44,257 bases of DNA, taken from positions 1 through 44,257 of IMG/VR virus record IMGVR_UViG_3300001750_000001, one strand, 5' to 3'. The stretch comes from a virus. Positions 11,503 through 20,513 of this stretch are shown piece by piece. Made by a program: the position numbers and the translations under genes. Positions within the stretch are counted from its first letter, which is position 1; each line of letters begins with the position of its first letter. Below the pieces are notes generated by a model. The model did not search any database. It was not told where the DNA came from and saw only the letters and a program-made list of their open reading frames with translations.

Positions 11503-12018
11503 ATGGCTGCAAGAAAAAATCCAGTTGAAGTTCCTGATGAATTAATGGAACACTCTTCCCAACAAAAACCATTAATAGGCCCAATTGATCGTAATAGAAA
11601 AAAGAAATATGGTCAGTTTTCATATAAACCTGAATATGATGATATTGTTTACAAACTTTTAAGCACGTCAAGAACTGCAAAAACAAAAGCTCATTGTTGC
11701 AAGGCTTTATTATGTAGCATGCCTACACTTCTTTTATGGATGAAAAAATTTCCATCATTTAATCAAGCAATAATTAGTGGTTTAAAACTTGGTGAAGCTA
11801 ATTGGAGGGAACGGCTTTCTACAACTGCTTTTAAACCTCAACAGCAAGTTAATAATGGAATTATAAAACTTCTTACATCAAATGTTTATGGTATCAAAGA
11901 AGATGTTTCAATTAAAGTTGAATCAGAAAAAAATTATGAAGGTGATCCTGAAAGGTTATTAAAGAATAGAGGTATTCCATTACCGTCTGTTAATTTAGAG
12001 GATTTAGAAGATGAATAA
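11503..12018 (+). CDS. terS: Probable terminase small subunit (171 aa)
   Basis: The protein has a basic N-terminus, a helical HTH-like core around residues 45-100 ('YKPEYDDIVYKLLS', then 'SMPTLLLWMKKFPSF' like a recognition helix), a helical middle and an acidic Glu/Asp tail. This is the usual layout of phage terminase small subunits that bind the packaging site and recruit the large subunit. The TerL gene lies 1.5 kb downstream in the same operon. Assignment rests on layout and position. Confidence 0.65.
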   Translation: MAARKNPVEVPDELMEHSSQQKPLIGPIDRNRKKKYGQFSYKPEYDDIVYKLLSTSRTAKTKAHCCKALLCSMPTLLLWMKKFPSFNQAIISGLKLGEANWRERLSTTAFKPQQQVNNGIIKLLTSNVYGIKEDVSIKVESEKNYEGDPERLLKNRGIPLPSVNLEDLEDE

Positions 12019-12109
12019 AGAATTAATAAAAATTAAGGTAATTCTTAATTATATAATTATAATCTTTTTTATGATAGTCTTTTTAAATTTTTTAAAAGAG
12101 TTTAAATAA
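12011..12109 (+). CDS. Very small membrane peptide (32 aa)
   Basis: ATG 12011 overlaps the terS end by eight bases; the 32 residues are basic at both ends with one hydrophobic helix (about residues 9-26). Overlap and position next to a holin group suggest a lysis-related or accessory membrane peptide, but evidence is thin. Confidence 0.4.
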   Translation: MNKELIKIKVILNYIIIIFFMIVFLNFLKEFK

Positions 12110-12135
12110 TGAATCTAATGTATTAAGAGGTTGTT

Positions 12136-12453
12136 ATGGATGATAAATTTTTAATCGAAATTGGAGTTCAACAAAAAACTATTTTAGAAGATGTAAAAAG
12201 TATAAAAGAAAAAGTTGAATGTTTACCTTGTGCTGTTCATGAAAATAAAATTAGCTTATTACAGAAAGTAGTCTTTGGGTTTGTTGCTATTATTCTTTTT
12301 GCATGGATGTCAAATTTAACTCCATTATCTAAAGTAAAAGCGAAAGAGCCAGCAGAAGAAGTGAAAACAAAATATGAATTTATATATCCACCTATACCGG
12401 GAGTTAGAATTATAAGTGTAAACAAAGCAAAAATATTAAAGGTGATGCCATGA
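12136..12453 (+). CDS. Membrane protein with N-terminal coiled coil, possible lysis accessory (105 aa)
   Basis: Residues 1-40 are charged and heptad-like, followed by one membrane helix (about 44-60) and a 45-residue polar C-terminus. The cytoplasmic coil plus single span resembles XhlA-type lysis accessory proteins, though the C-terminal part is longer. It overlaps the holin gene by four bases (ATGA). An outside-facing tail could reach the periplasm if the N-terminus is inside. Confidence 0.55.
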   Translation: MDDKFLIEIGVQQKTILEDVKSIKEKVECLPCAVHENKISLLQKVVFGFVAIILFAWMSNLTPLSKVKAKEPAEEVKTKYEFIYPPIPGVRIISVNKAKILKVMP

Positions 12454-12893
12454 GTTGGTGGAAAATACTTACAGGGGATACCGTAACGGAAGCAGTAAAA
12501 ACCGTTGGTAAGGTAGCGGATCATTCGGGTACGTTTATTGACAAAATGTTTCATACTTCCCAGGAAAAAGCAGAGGGTATCAGAAATTATATTAAAGATA
12601 ATATGAATATGTCTACTATTATCAATCAATATAATGATGCCGGTAAGTCTCTATCCAGGCGAATTATTGCATTCGCTTTTACTGGTTCTTATTTGATACC
12701 GCTTTGGGTTGGAAGTCTTTTAGAAACGGGGAGTATTTGGTATAAACCTTTAAAAGAGGTATCGGTCATATGGTTGAACATGGCAAACAGTTTAGATGCC
12801 CATGTAGCCTTTATTTTTTATTTTTACTTCGGGTATTATGGAGCGCTCAAGGTAGGGGTTGGGCTTATAGACAGTTTTAAAGGAGGTAAATAA
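12450..12893 (+). CDS. Holin of the GTA 3-TM type (147 aa)
   Basis: The N-terminal 60 residues are soluble and helical; the rest holds membrane segments at about 70-90 and 112-137, with SRR before the first, matching the GTA_holin_3TM family found in phages and gene-transfer agents. It would form the lesion that lets the M15 endolysin (39518-39829) reach the cell wall. AGGAGG at its end serves the next gene, whose ATG overlaps the stop. Confidence 0.7.
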   Translation: MSWWKILTGDTVTEAVKTVGKVADHSGTFIDKMFHTSQEKAEGIRNYIKDNMNMSTIINQYNDAGKSLSRRIIAFAFTGSYLIPLWVGSLLETGSIWYKPLKEVSVIWLNMANSLDAHVAFIFYFYFGYYGALKVGVGLIDSFKGGK

Positions 12894-13045
12894 TGGAGTC
12901 TTTTTTATATTTTTTATTATTCTTTTTTATAGTGTATTGTATGATCGGATTTATTGTTATGAGAAAAAAGTCAAAGAATTATCCAATGACAAAAAAGGAA
13001 AAGTTTATTGCTATTTTTACTTTTCCAAAACTACTTCTTGATTGA
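12893..13045 (+). CDS. Small single-span membrane protein (50 aa)
   Basis: Starts at ATG 12893 overlapping the holin stop, behind a perfect AGGAGG (12881-12886). One strongly hydrophobic helix (residues 3-23) is followed by a basic tail. Its position after the holin suggests a lysis accessory or antiholin, but no family is recognised. Confidence 0.6.
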   Translation: MESFLYFLLFFFIVYCMIGFIVMRKKSKNYPMTKKEKFIAIFTFPKLLLD

Positions 13046-13113
13046 CCCAATCCTCCTTGGGTGCGTGTGGGTGGTCCGATACCCTGGGAAGTTGGCCAGA
13101 CTTCCTGGGGTAT
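13045..13113 (+). promoter_or_regulatory. Two-hairpin segment after the lysis genes
   Basis: First hairpin: 6-bp stem ACCCAA/TTGGGT with loop TCCTCC (13045-13062). Second: 14-bp stem with two G:U pairs, 13079-13092 with 13100-13113. Neither is followed by a T-run, so simple intrinsic termination is unlikely. The TCCTCC loop is complementary to GGAGG ribosome sites such as 12882-12886, suggesting possible translational control. Confidence 0.5.
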
Positions 13114-13126
13114 AACTTAAATTATT

Positions 13127-13291
13127 ATGACTGAATTAATTAAAATAATAAATGATGATTTTAAAAAGAGGGGATTAAAGATTAATCTTCCTGAAGTAAC
13201 AGAAATTATTATAATAAGGGTTGAGCAGTATATTAATGAAATGAAAAAGGAAATATTAAGAGAAGTATTAAGCATTAAAAAGGTTGACTAA
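13127..13291 (+). CDS. Small hypothetical helical protein (54 aa)
   Basis: A 54-residue amphipathic, Lys/Glu/Ile-rich protein, probably helical. There is no clear ribosome site, and it begins right after the second hairpin. Codon use and composition resemble neighbouring genes. Function unknown. Confidence 0.45.
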   Translation: MTELIKIINDDFKKRGLKINLPEVTEIIIIRVEQYINEMKKEILREVLSIKKVD

Positions 13292-13384
13292 TTGATTAGA
13301 AGATATGGGAACAACTAATAGATAATAGCCTTTAATCATATATTGATTAGTCAGCCTCTTTAATTTTTAATGTGGAGGTTAAAA

Positions 13385-13534
13385 ATGAATATAGAAAGAA
13401 CTAAAAAAGTAGGTGATACTGAAGTAAAAGAAAGAGTTGAGGGAATTAATACTTACAATGAAGCAGAAACGGCTCTTTCAATTTTAAAAAAATGGGGTCT
13501 TCCTGATAAAAAAGAAGATGCAAAAACCACTTAA
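13385..13534 (+). CDS. Small hypothetical protein upstream of TerL (49 aa)
   Basis: GGAGG lies seven bases before ATG 13385. A short, charged, helix-turn protein ending in KTT; its last 17 bases overlap the terL start in another frame, so the two are probably coupled. Small genes at this place sometimes encode packaging accessories, but no family match is evident. Confidence 0.6.
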   Translation: MNIERTKKVGDTEVKERVEGINTYNEAETALSILKKWGLPDKKEDAKTT

Positions 13535-15014
13535 AAAAATACAAGATTACACTTCAGAAGACATCGATCTTTTAGAGGATTGGTGGATTCAAAAATCAAG
13601 AAGAAACTTTCTTGCCTATCGCATGTTTATGCGGAATGAAAAGTTTCTACAAAATTGGTTTATAGTTGATCTTTGCAAACAGTTTCAGCAATTTTATGTT
13701 GAATTAAAAAAGGAAAGAAGGCCAATCCTGCTTATTCAGTCTCCTCCACAGCATGGGAAATCATGGACTGTTGCTGACTTCATTAGTTGGATAAGTGGGA
13801 TTTGGCCTGAATTAAGAACAATATATGGTACATATTCTGATACATTAGGTGTAAGATGTAATTTATCTGTTCAAAGGCAAATGGACAGTTTAAAATATCA
13901 AAAAATATTCTCTGATATAAAGCTTAGTAGTAGAAGAGGTGAAGCAATACGAACTACAAAACATCTTGAGTTCATTGATTCAAATGGAAATGTAACTGAT
14001 GGCCAGTTTAGAAACACTACAACTGGCGGGCCAATTACTGGTGAAACTCTTGATTTAGGGATCATTGATGATGCTGTTAAAGGTCGTGAACAAGCCAGTA
14101 GTATTACTTGGAGTCAGAAAATTTGGGAATGGTTCACAGATGATTTTCAGACTCGTTTTAGTGATAAGGGTGGATTGCTTATTATAATGACTCGATGGAC
14201 TACCCATGATGTTATTGCAAGGTTAGTAGATAAGATCGATAAGTCAAAGTATAAGCTTGTAAATTATCAAGCAATTGCAACAAAAGATGAGGAGCATAGA
14301 AGAGAAGGACAGGCTCTTTTTCCACAATTAAAATCACTTGATTTTTTAGAAGGGAAAAAAGAGTTAATGGCAGCTTCAAGTTTTGAGTCATTATATCAAG
14401 GAAACCCGACTGTATCAGGTGGCAATTTATTCAAAGATAAATGGTGGCAATGGTATAAAGATGGAGTATTACCGCAATTAAAATATAAATTTATAACCGC
14501 TGATACAGCACAAGAAACAAAAACTCAAAATGATTGGACCATATTTCAAGCATGGGGTTATGGAATTGATGATAAAATATACTTGCTTGATAAAGTAAGA
14601 GAAAAGTTTGAAGCTCCTGAATTAAGGCGTGAAGCTGAGATGTTTTATCAAAAGCATAATACACCCCGCTTAAATGTTGGTGATCCTACTTTGCGTGGCA
14701 TGTATATTGAAAAAAAATCAAGTGGAGCTGGTTTACTTCAAGAATTAAAACGGAAAAATGTGAAGGTTATTGGAGTTGAAAGGTCTACTGATAAAGTATT
14801 CAGGGCTGAAGATGCAAGCCCATATGTTGAAGCGGGAAAAGTAGTAATAAGCACTTCTGTTAATGGTACAGAAAACTTAACTAAAGAAGCGAGAGAATTC
14901 CCAAATGGTGAGTTTGATGATGATATTGATACTTTAATGACTGCTATTGAAGTGACCTTTATAAACAAAAATACAGTAAATTCTTTAGAAGCGGCTATGA
15001 GTGCGGATGATTAA
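13518..15014 (+). CDS. terL: Terminase large subunit (498 aa)
   Basis: The ATPase half has Walker A SPPQHGKS (residues 75-82), Walker B LGIIDD (180-185) and the MTRW coupling motif (224-227). The nuclease half has ITADTAQE with Asp329, VGDP near 390 and the FDDDIDTL acidic cluster near 471-478, the three sites of the RNase H-fold endonuclease. It powers DNA translocation into the prohead and cuts the concatemer. Length is normal for the family. Confidence 0.95.
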   Translation: MQKPLKKIQDYTSEDIDLLEDWWIQKSRRNFLAYRMFMRNEKFLQNWFIVDLCKQFQQFYVELKKERRPILLIQSPPQHGKSWTVADFISWISGIWPELRTIYGTYSDTLGVRCNLSVQRQMDSLKYQKIFSDIKLSSRRGEAIRTTKHLEFIDSNGNVTDGQFRNTTTGGPITGETLDLGIIDDAVKGREQASSITWSQKIWEWFTDDFQTRFSDKGGLLIIMTRWTTHDVIARLVDKIDKSKYKLVNYQAIATKDEEHRREGQALFPQLKSLDFLEGKKELMAASSFESLYQGNPTVSGGNLFKDKWWQWYKDGVLPQLKYKFITADTAQETKTQNDWTIFQAWGYGIDDKIYLLDKVREKFEAPELRREAEMFYQKHNTPRLNVGDPTLRGMYIEKKSSGAGLLQELKRKNVKVIGVERSTDKVFRAEDASPYVEAGKVVISTSVNGTENLTKEAREFPNGEFDDDIDTLMTAIEVTFINKNTVNSLEAAMSADD

Positions 15015-15035
15015 AACAAGTAAGGAGAAGTAAAA

Positions 15036-15308
15036 ATGGCTGATCCAGTAATAGTTGATATACCAAAAGGTTCATGGAAAGTAGTAGCAACAAATGTAAC
15101 TACAGGACAGGTTCATAAATTATTTGAGCAACCAAATGAGTATTTGCATACTTATCGAATGACTGGAAATCCTGCCCCATCAAATAAAAATGAAGGTATT
15201 GCAATATTTGTTGATAATGAATTAACTGAATTGATATCAAGTGTTGCAGCTATTGATGTTTATATTTGGTGTGTTGAAGAAAATGGAAGAGTGAGGGTTG
15301 ATTTATGA
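15036..15308 (+). CDS. Hypothetical virion-associated protein (90 aa)
   Basis: A beta-rich 90-residue protein located between the terminase and portal genes, with AGGAG upstream. It overlaps the next gene by four bases. It could be a small capsid or fibre accessory; the family is not recognised with confidence. Confidence 0.55.
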   Translation: MADPVIVDIPKGSWKVVATNVTTGQVHKLFEQPNEYLHTYRMTGNPAPSNKNEGIAIFVDNELTELISSVAAIDVYIWCVEENGRVRVDL

Positions 15309-15811
15309 TAGGGAATGGAAACTATATAAATAATATTGGGCCATTAAATGGTTTTGTTAATGTACCTTATGTCTTTGGTGCTAATCAAATTATGGATCAT
15401 TTGAATACTTCATATTATCATGTACATGGACAATCATTTGTTTACCCCGATCACGATGATTCTATATTATTGACAGCAGGAGCAGGAGCATGGAATTTAA
15501 CTGGAGCTATTACAGAAGTAATTCCAGCCAGCACTTTAATAACTTCAGCATTTGATTTGCATTGGATTAATTTATCTGCAATTTCAGGAAATGGAGAAAT
15601 TCAGGTTGATATTTTTAAAGGTGCTGCATTATCAGAAGTAAGAATTGGAGCAACCAGAAGTCAAAGAAACACAAATCAATCAAGAGAAAATGCAAATAGA
15701 ATACAAATACCGCAACAGGTAGCAGGGGAAAGAATTTCTTGTAGATTGTCAGATTCTACAGGTGGAGTTTTAACTTGTGCGGTTTCTTTTGAAGGTCATT
15801 TTTACGCATAG
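15305..15811 (+). CDS. Hypothetical beta-rich virion protein (168 aa)
   Basis: Glycine- and serine-rich, predicted all-beta; the central part has the spacing of a jelly-roll. It overlaps the previous gene by four bases and is followed by a similar-sized gene that begins with the same M-I-G-N-G sequence, so the two may share an N-terminal attachment motif. Likely a structural or decoration protein. Confidence 0.5.
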   Translation: MIGNGNYINNIGPLNGFVNVPYVFGANQIMDHLNTSYYHVHGQSFVYPDHDDSILLTAGAGAWNLTGAITEVIPASTLITSAFDLHWINLSAISGNGEIQVDIFKGAALSEVRIGATRSQRNTNQSRENANRIQIPQQVAGERISCRLSDSTGGVLTCAVSFEGHFYA

Positions 15812-15816
15812 GTAAT

Positions 15817-16335
15817 ATGATGATAGGCAACGGTTCAAAAATTGCTCAAGAAGTTTTTGAGATAGAAAAACATCTTCATAATTATGAAAAATGGTTTGGT
15901 GCAGCAGGAGTGCCAAGTGGGGAAGCCCATATAGCTGATAGAGTTGGTTTGAATGCTTCTACTTTTCAACTTGTTTCAGGAAATAATGCTTTTGGTTCCT
16001 GGGTACAAATATTAGGAAGCGATGATACTCCAGTTGGATCAGGAAAAACAAAATATGATGCACATAGAATTATTGTTATTAATTCAAACTCTACATTACC
16101 ATTTGGCATCCAAATAATAAGCGGAGAATCATCAAACATTGTTACAAAACTTGCAGCAGAAGAAGTAACAGAATTTATATATGTAGCCGCAACAAATAAT
16201 AATGATGCTGGAATACAAGCGGTAATTGACCGTAGATCAAACGCACAAGAAAAACTTTGGGCAAGATGTATTTGTATTGGAGGAAATGGGCCATTACTTA
16301 ATTTTTATTTTGGAATACATGAATATGATCGATAG
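15817..16335 (+). CDS. Hypothetical beta-rich virion protein (172 aa)
   Basis: ATG 15817 is followed at once by a second ATG. The N-terminus has an 'EKHLHNYEKWFG' helix followed by a beta-rich, Asn/Ser-rich domain. I have a weak memory of similar 'xxWFGxA' proteins near capsid genes of marine phages but cannot name a family. Likely a structural or decoration protein. Confidence 0.5.
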   Translation: MMIGNGSKIAQEVFEIEKHLHNYEKWFGAAGVPSGEAHIADRVGLNASTFQLVSGNNAFGSWVQILGSDDTPVGSGKTKYDAHRIIVINSNSTLPFGIQIISGESSNIVTKLAAEEVTEFIYVAATNNNDAGIQAVIDRRSNAQEKLWARCICIGGNGPLLNFYFGIHEYDR

Positions 16336-16354
16336 TATTTAGGAGAATATATAT

Positions 16355-18160
16355 ATGACTTTAGAAAAAACATTAGATTTTACTGACCCAAATAATTGGG
16401 ACTTGCCGCCAGAAGTAGAGATTGTAAATAATAAATTACAGTTAAAATTAATTGACGATTTAACAGGTGTTTTTGAACAAACCTTTACTTCTGATACTGG
16501 TTTTATATTTGATTCAGATAGAACTAAAATTGAATCTGGACAATGCAAACAAAAAGAGCAAATACCACTTAATGCAACATGTTATGCTAAATATACTTCT
16601 GATTTAAATCTGACCCAATCTAACGGTGTAGCAACAGGAACAGGAAGTGGTGGGGCTGCTGTCAATTCAGGTGTTCTTGATCTTGCACATAATGATGTGA
16701 GATATGTTGATTATGCTGCTCTTAATAATGCAGATAACACTCAAGAAGGTGCAATAAAATTTAAATATATACCAAATTATGATAATAGTCCTGCAACTAA
16801 TTTTGCTATTTTTTTCTTGGGGACTATTGGAGTTGATGATAATAGAATAGAAATAAGACATCGATCAAGTGATGGTGGCTTAATTCTTATAATGTATGAT
16901 AGTTCTGGTGTAGCTATTACTACAAGCACTTTAGGAGTATGGCAACCAACTATTGATGTAGAATATGAATTTGAGTTAAATTGGGATTTAACCACAGGTG
17001 CGACTCGATTATTTATTAATGGAAACCAACATGGATCAACAAATACAAGTACCGCTACAAGAACGGCAGCAGCAGTATTAAGAATTGGTTCGGATAAATT
17101 CGCTGCATTAAATTCTGATTTTAAAATTGATGATTTAATTGTATTTGATTCAGCCCAACATACTGCGGATTATACGGCTGGCTATACTTTATCGGAAACT
17201 AAATATCTTGAAGATATTATTACTATGCCAACATTTAGTTATTCTGGTCAGGGAAGTCTTCAAGCTTTTACTGATTTTGTAACAACTTTAATGGGTGCTG
17301 TTAAATTTAATATAAATGGTAAATATTGGAACGGTGCATTTTGGGCCACAAGTGATGATAGTTATTTACAAATGAACACTTCTGCTGAAGTTGCAACAAA
17401 TTTATCAGCATTTTTACCTGTTGATAATATTACTATTAAATTTAGGTTTTTAAGCTCTAATTCAGGAATGTATATTGATAATTTAACTTTAGATTATACA
17501 GGACAAATATATTCAACAAATAATCCAAAAGTAAAGCCTAAAGATCCTTTATTGGTAAAAGGTGTTACTTCATTTTCTGCTATAATGGAAATTGCAGGAA
17601 GTGATAATATTAAATTTACTCAAAGTATAAATGACATAGAAAAATATTATAACGGGGTATCTTGGGCTGATAGTGATGGTTATGATCATGCTGATTTATT
17701 ATCCTTAGTCAGTAGTAATATTTCATCCCTTAATATGTTAAATGGTAAAGAATATAAACCTGTTATCTTTTTACATAGTGATGATGGAAGTAGCACCCCA
17801 AGTATTACTTCAATTACTTTTGATTATAGTTTTCAAGGAGCATTTCCAAAAGATCCGAATCAGGTTCTTATTTTTGGCTATATATATGATTCTAATGGGG
17901 AACCATTATCAGGAATTAATGTAAGTGCTGAACTTACTTTTAATTCAATCTATAATCAAGAAATTTTAGAGTCAATGGAAGCAATTATTACAACTACAAG
18001 TTCAAAGGGGTATTGGGAATTATCATTAACTGAAAATGACAATATGGTTCCTACTTCTGGATATGAATTTAAATTTACAGGTACAGGGCTTAATTACTCT
18101 GTAAAAAAACGTGTAAGAGATAATGGAACACAAAGTTTTTCGACCTTGATTGATTTATAA
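16355..18160 (+). CDS. LamG-like adhesin or fibre protein (601 aa)
   Basis: Residues about 85-270 have the concanavalin/LamG layout (an 'AIKFKY' strand, 'NRIEIRHRSSDGG', 'VEYEFELNWDLTTGATRLFING', 'FKIDDLIVFD'). A middle region with two 'YWNGAFW' / 'YYNGVSW' type repeats follows, and the C-terminal 90 residues look like a carboxypeptidase-regulatory or Ig-like beta domain ('GYIYDSNGEPLSGINV'). Such modules bind surface carbohydrate. Its place between TerL and portal, not in the tail-fibre region, points to a capsid-displayed adhesin. Confidence 0.6.
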   Translation: MTLEKTLDFTDPNNWDLPPEVEIVNNKLQLKLIDDLTGVFEQTFTSDTGFIFDSDRTKIESGQCKQKEQIPLNATCYAKYTSDLNLTQSNGVATGTGSGGAAVNSGVLDLAHNDVRYVDYAALNNADNTQEGAIKFKYIPNYDNSPATNFAIFFLGTIGVDDNRIEIRHRSSDGGLILIMYDSSGVAITTSTLGVWQPTIDVEYEFELNWDLTTGATRLFINGNQHGSTNTSTATRTAAAVLRIGSDKFAALNSDFKIDDLIVFDSAQHTADYTAGYTLSETKYLEDIITMPTFSYSGQGSLQAFTDFVTTLMGAVKFNINGKYWNGAFWATSDDSYLQMNTSAEVATNLSAFLPVDNITIKFRFLSSNSGMYIDNLTLDYTGQIYSTNNPKVKPKDPLLVKGVTSFSAIMEIAGSDNIKFTQSINDIEKYYNGVSWADSDGYDHADLLSLVSSNISSLNMLNGKEYKPVIFLHSDDGSSTPSITSITFDYSFQGAFPKDPNQVLIFGYIYDSNGEPLSGINVSAELTFNSIYNQEILESMEAIITTTSSKGYWELSLTENDNMVPTSGYEFKFTGTGLNYSVKKRVRDNGTQSFSTLIDL

Positions 18161-18169
18161 GGATATATT

Positions 18170-19555
18170 ATGAAATCTAAAATAACTCATGATTCAAATT
18201 CTAACATAATTCTTTTTTCAAAATATTCTGAAGACGGTTTTAAAAACGTTGTAAAAGGATTGGGAACATCTAAAGATGGCCGTGAATTTACTACCTATCA
18301 AATGGGAATTAGAATTGATCAAGAGCTTGCTAATAATCTTTATACTTATAATTGGTTAGCTCGAAAAGTTGTCGATGTTCCTATTGACGATGGTACTCGA
18401 AAGTGGAGAACACTCTTAATCCCAGATGCAGATAAAAAGAAAGAGGTTGAGGGTTCATTAAAAGAGTTTGATGTCAAGGGGAATATAAATTTAGCTTTTA
18501 AATGGGCCAGGGTTTTCGGAGGATCGGTAATAATTTCTATTATAGAAGGAGAAGATCTTGAACAACCTTTAAATATAGAAAACATTCGGTCTGAATCACT
18601 CAAAAATTTTATTGTTCTTGATAGATATAATATTTATCCTGAGATTATAAACCGGGATATATTATCAAGTAATTTTGGAAAGCCTGAATTTTATACTGTT
18701 GTTCGTGGTGGTCAGCATATTCATCATACAAGGTTATTTAAAATAGATGGTGATTTGACTACCATTAGAGAAACAGAACAAAATAATTATTGGGGTACTT
18801 CTATTTATTCAAGAGGTCTTGAACAGATCACTGATAGTGGAGTTGTATCACAATCAATTTCTAATTTAGTATATGAATCAAATGTTGATGTATATAGAAT
18901 CAATGGTTTAAATGCTTTAGTTGCAGAACAAAAAGATAATATTGTAATAAATAGATTAAAGCTTGCTCATGAAATGAAAAGCATTATAAATGCAGTTGCC
19001 CTTGATAAAGAAGATGAATATGATAAGAAAACAAATTCATTTATGCAATTACCACAAATTGATGATCGATTTATTCAAAAAGTCTCCGGTGCATATGATA
19101 TTCCAGTTACAAGGCTTTTAGGAATTTCCCCAGGTGGTCAAAACTCTACTGGTGAAAGTGATATGCTGAATTATTATGATAATGTTCAATCGAGTCAAGA
19201 AAATGATTTACGACCAGCCATTGATTGGATGGATAATATCATAGTTTCATCTTTGGGATTAGAAGAGTTTGAATATGAATTTAAACCTCTTAAACAATTG
19301 ACTGAAGCCGAACAAGCTGAAGTGAATTTAAAGAATGCACAACGTGATCAGATATATTTAGGTGAAGGGATAATTGAACCATCAGACTCTATGGCAGAGC
19401 TTGCGGAAAATGGAACATATATTTCAATTGATGAAAACCGGGTTGAAGAAGAAAAAAAACTTGAAGAATTGGAATTTAAAGAAGAGGAAGAAGAGAATGA
19501 ATTAGAAATTGTTGATCCTGAAGATGTAGAAGAGATAGAAGAGAATGGCGAATAG
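18170..19555 (+). CDS. Portal protein, DUF1073 family (461 aa)
   Basis: The protein follows the DUF1073 portal pattern: an early 'NWLARKVVDVPIDDGTRKWR' helix, 'FKWARVFGGSVIIS', and the 'TRLLGISPGGQNSTGESDMLNYYD' region near residues 315-340. The last 40 residues are almost all Glu, Leu, Ile and Asp. The portal forms the dodecameric DNA channel at the capsid vertex. The stop overlaps the MuF start by 11 bases. Confidence 0.85.
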   Translation: MKSKITHDSNSNIILFSKYSEDGFKNVVKGLGTSKDGREFTTYQMGIRIDQELANNLYTYNWLARKVVDVPIDDGTRKWRTLLIPDADKKKEVEGSLKEFDVKGNINLAFKWARVFGGSVIISIIEGEDLEQPLNIENIRSESLKNFIVLDRYNIYPEIINRDILSSNFGKPEFYTVVRGGQHIHHTRLFKIDGDLTTIRETEQNNYWGTSIYSRGLEQITDSGVVSQSISNLVYESNVDVYRINGLNALVAEQKDNIVINRLKLAHEMKSIINAVALDKEDEYDKKTNSFMQLPQIDDRFIQKVSGAYDIPVTRLLGISPGGQNSTGESDMLNYYDNVQSSQENDLRPAIDWMDNIIVSSLGLEEFEYEFKPLKQLTEAEQAEVNLKNAQRDQIYLGEGIIEPSDSMAELAENGTYISIDENRVEEEKKLEELEFKEEEEENELEIVDPEDVEEIEENGE

Positions 19556-20501
19556 AAGACGAAATAAAAAAATAAAAATAGCATCACCTGTAAAAAGCCA
19601 AAAAGGTATTGAAGTAAAATACCGAAAAGAGCTTAACAGGTTTGGTATTGCTATGGTCGCAGCTATTAGAAAAGATGTCCTTTCATATTTAAAAGCAAAT
19701 CAATCATCATTTGTTTCTGATTCATTAGCTGATATTTCTGATTCTGATTTAAAAGTCTTGACTAAAATGATTTATGATGATGTAATTGATTTAAATAAAA
19801 GTTTAAAAGATTCAAGGATTAAATTAAGAGATTCAAAAACACATGTTATAGATGGTATTGGTGATCAACTTGGAGTTATATTTAAAAAATTAAACGCTAC
19901 TTTTACCGGGAATGCTGTTGCAAGTTTTTCACAATCAGCAGCTTCACAAATGGTTGAGGCAGTTGGTAAAACAAATAAAAGCAGATTTGATAAAACCGTT
20001 AATAGAGCTACAGGAGTTGATTTGGGTTCGGTTATTCAAGCAGAAGGGCTTGAAGATTTTATTGCATTACAAGTAAATAAAAACGTATCCTTAATTGAGT
20101 CATTACCGCAGGAATATTTAAAATCTGTTGAAACGATTGTAAATAATGGGGTTGCAAGTGGCGCTCGTTATGCGACCATTGAAAAACAAATTATTGCTAA
20201 AACGGGTTCTGCAAACAGCACATTGGCTGGACGAATAAAAACGATAGCACGAAATGAAATCCAAACGATCAACAGTCAAATTACTTTAAGGCGGTCTGAG
20301 GCTTTGGGTATTACCAAAGGCATATATAGAACAAGTGAAGATGAAAAAGTCAGGCCATGCCATGCAGAATTAAATGGTGATGAATTTGAAATTGCCAAGG
20401 GTGCATGGTCTACCAAATGCCAAAAATTTATACAGCCGGGAATAACTGATATTAATTGCAGGTGTAGTTATAGTCCGGTTATTGAGATTGAAAACATTTA
20501 G
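19545..20501 (+). CDS. Head morphogenesis protein, MuF/SPP1 gp7-like (318 aa)
   Basis: The C-terminal 70 residues carry the MuF signature ('RTSEDEKVRPCHAELNG' and 'INCRCSY'). The first 200 residues are a helical region. MuF proteins bind the portal and enter the head with the genome; the portal gene directly upstream overlaps it. No toxin domain is fused. Confidence 0.85.
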   Translation: MANRRRNKKIKIASPVKSQKGIEVKYRKELNRFGIAMVAAIRKDVLSYLKANQSSFVSDSLADISDSDLKVLTKMIYDDVIDLNKSLKDSRIKLRDSKTHVIDGIGDQLGVIFKKLNATFTGNAVASFSQSAASQMVEAVGKTNKSRFDKTVNRATGVDLGSVIQAEGLEDFIALQVNKNVSLIESLPQEYLKSVETIVNNGVASGARYATIEKQIIAKTGSANSTLAGRIKTIARNEIQTINSQITLRRSEALGITKGIYRTSEDEKVRPCHAELNGDEFEIAKGAWSTKCQKFIQPGITDINCRCSYSPVIEIENI

Positions 20502-20513
20502 GAGACAATAAAA

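Noticed and set aside
14059-14068. TTAGGGAT inside terL as another operator copy
   Set aside because: Single copies also occur in the tape-measure, J and polymerase genes; in coding sequence these are expected by chance.
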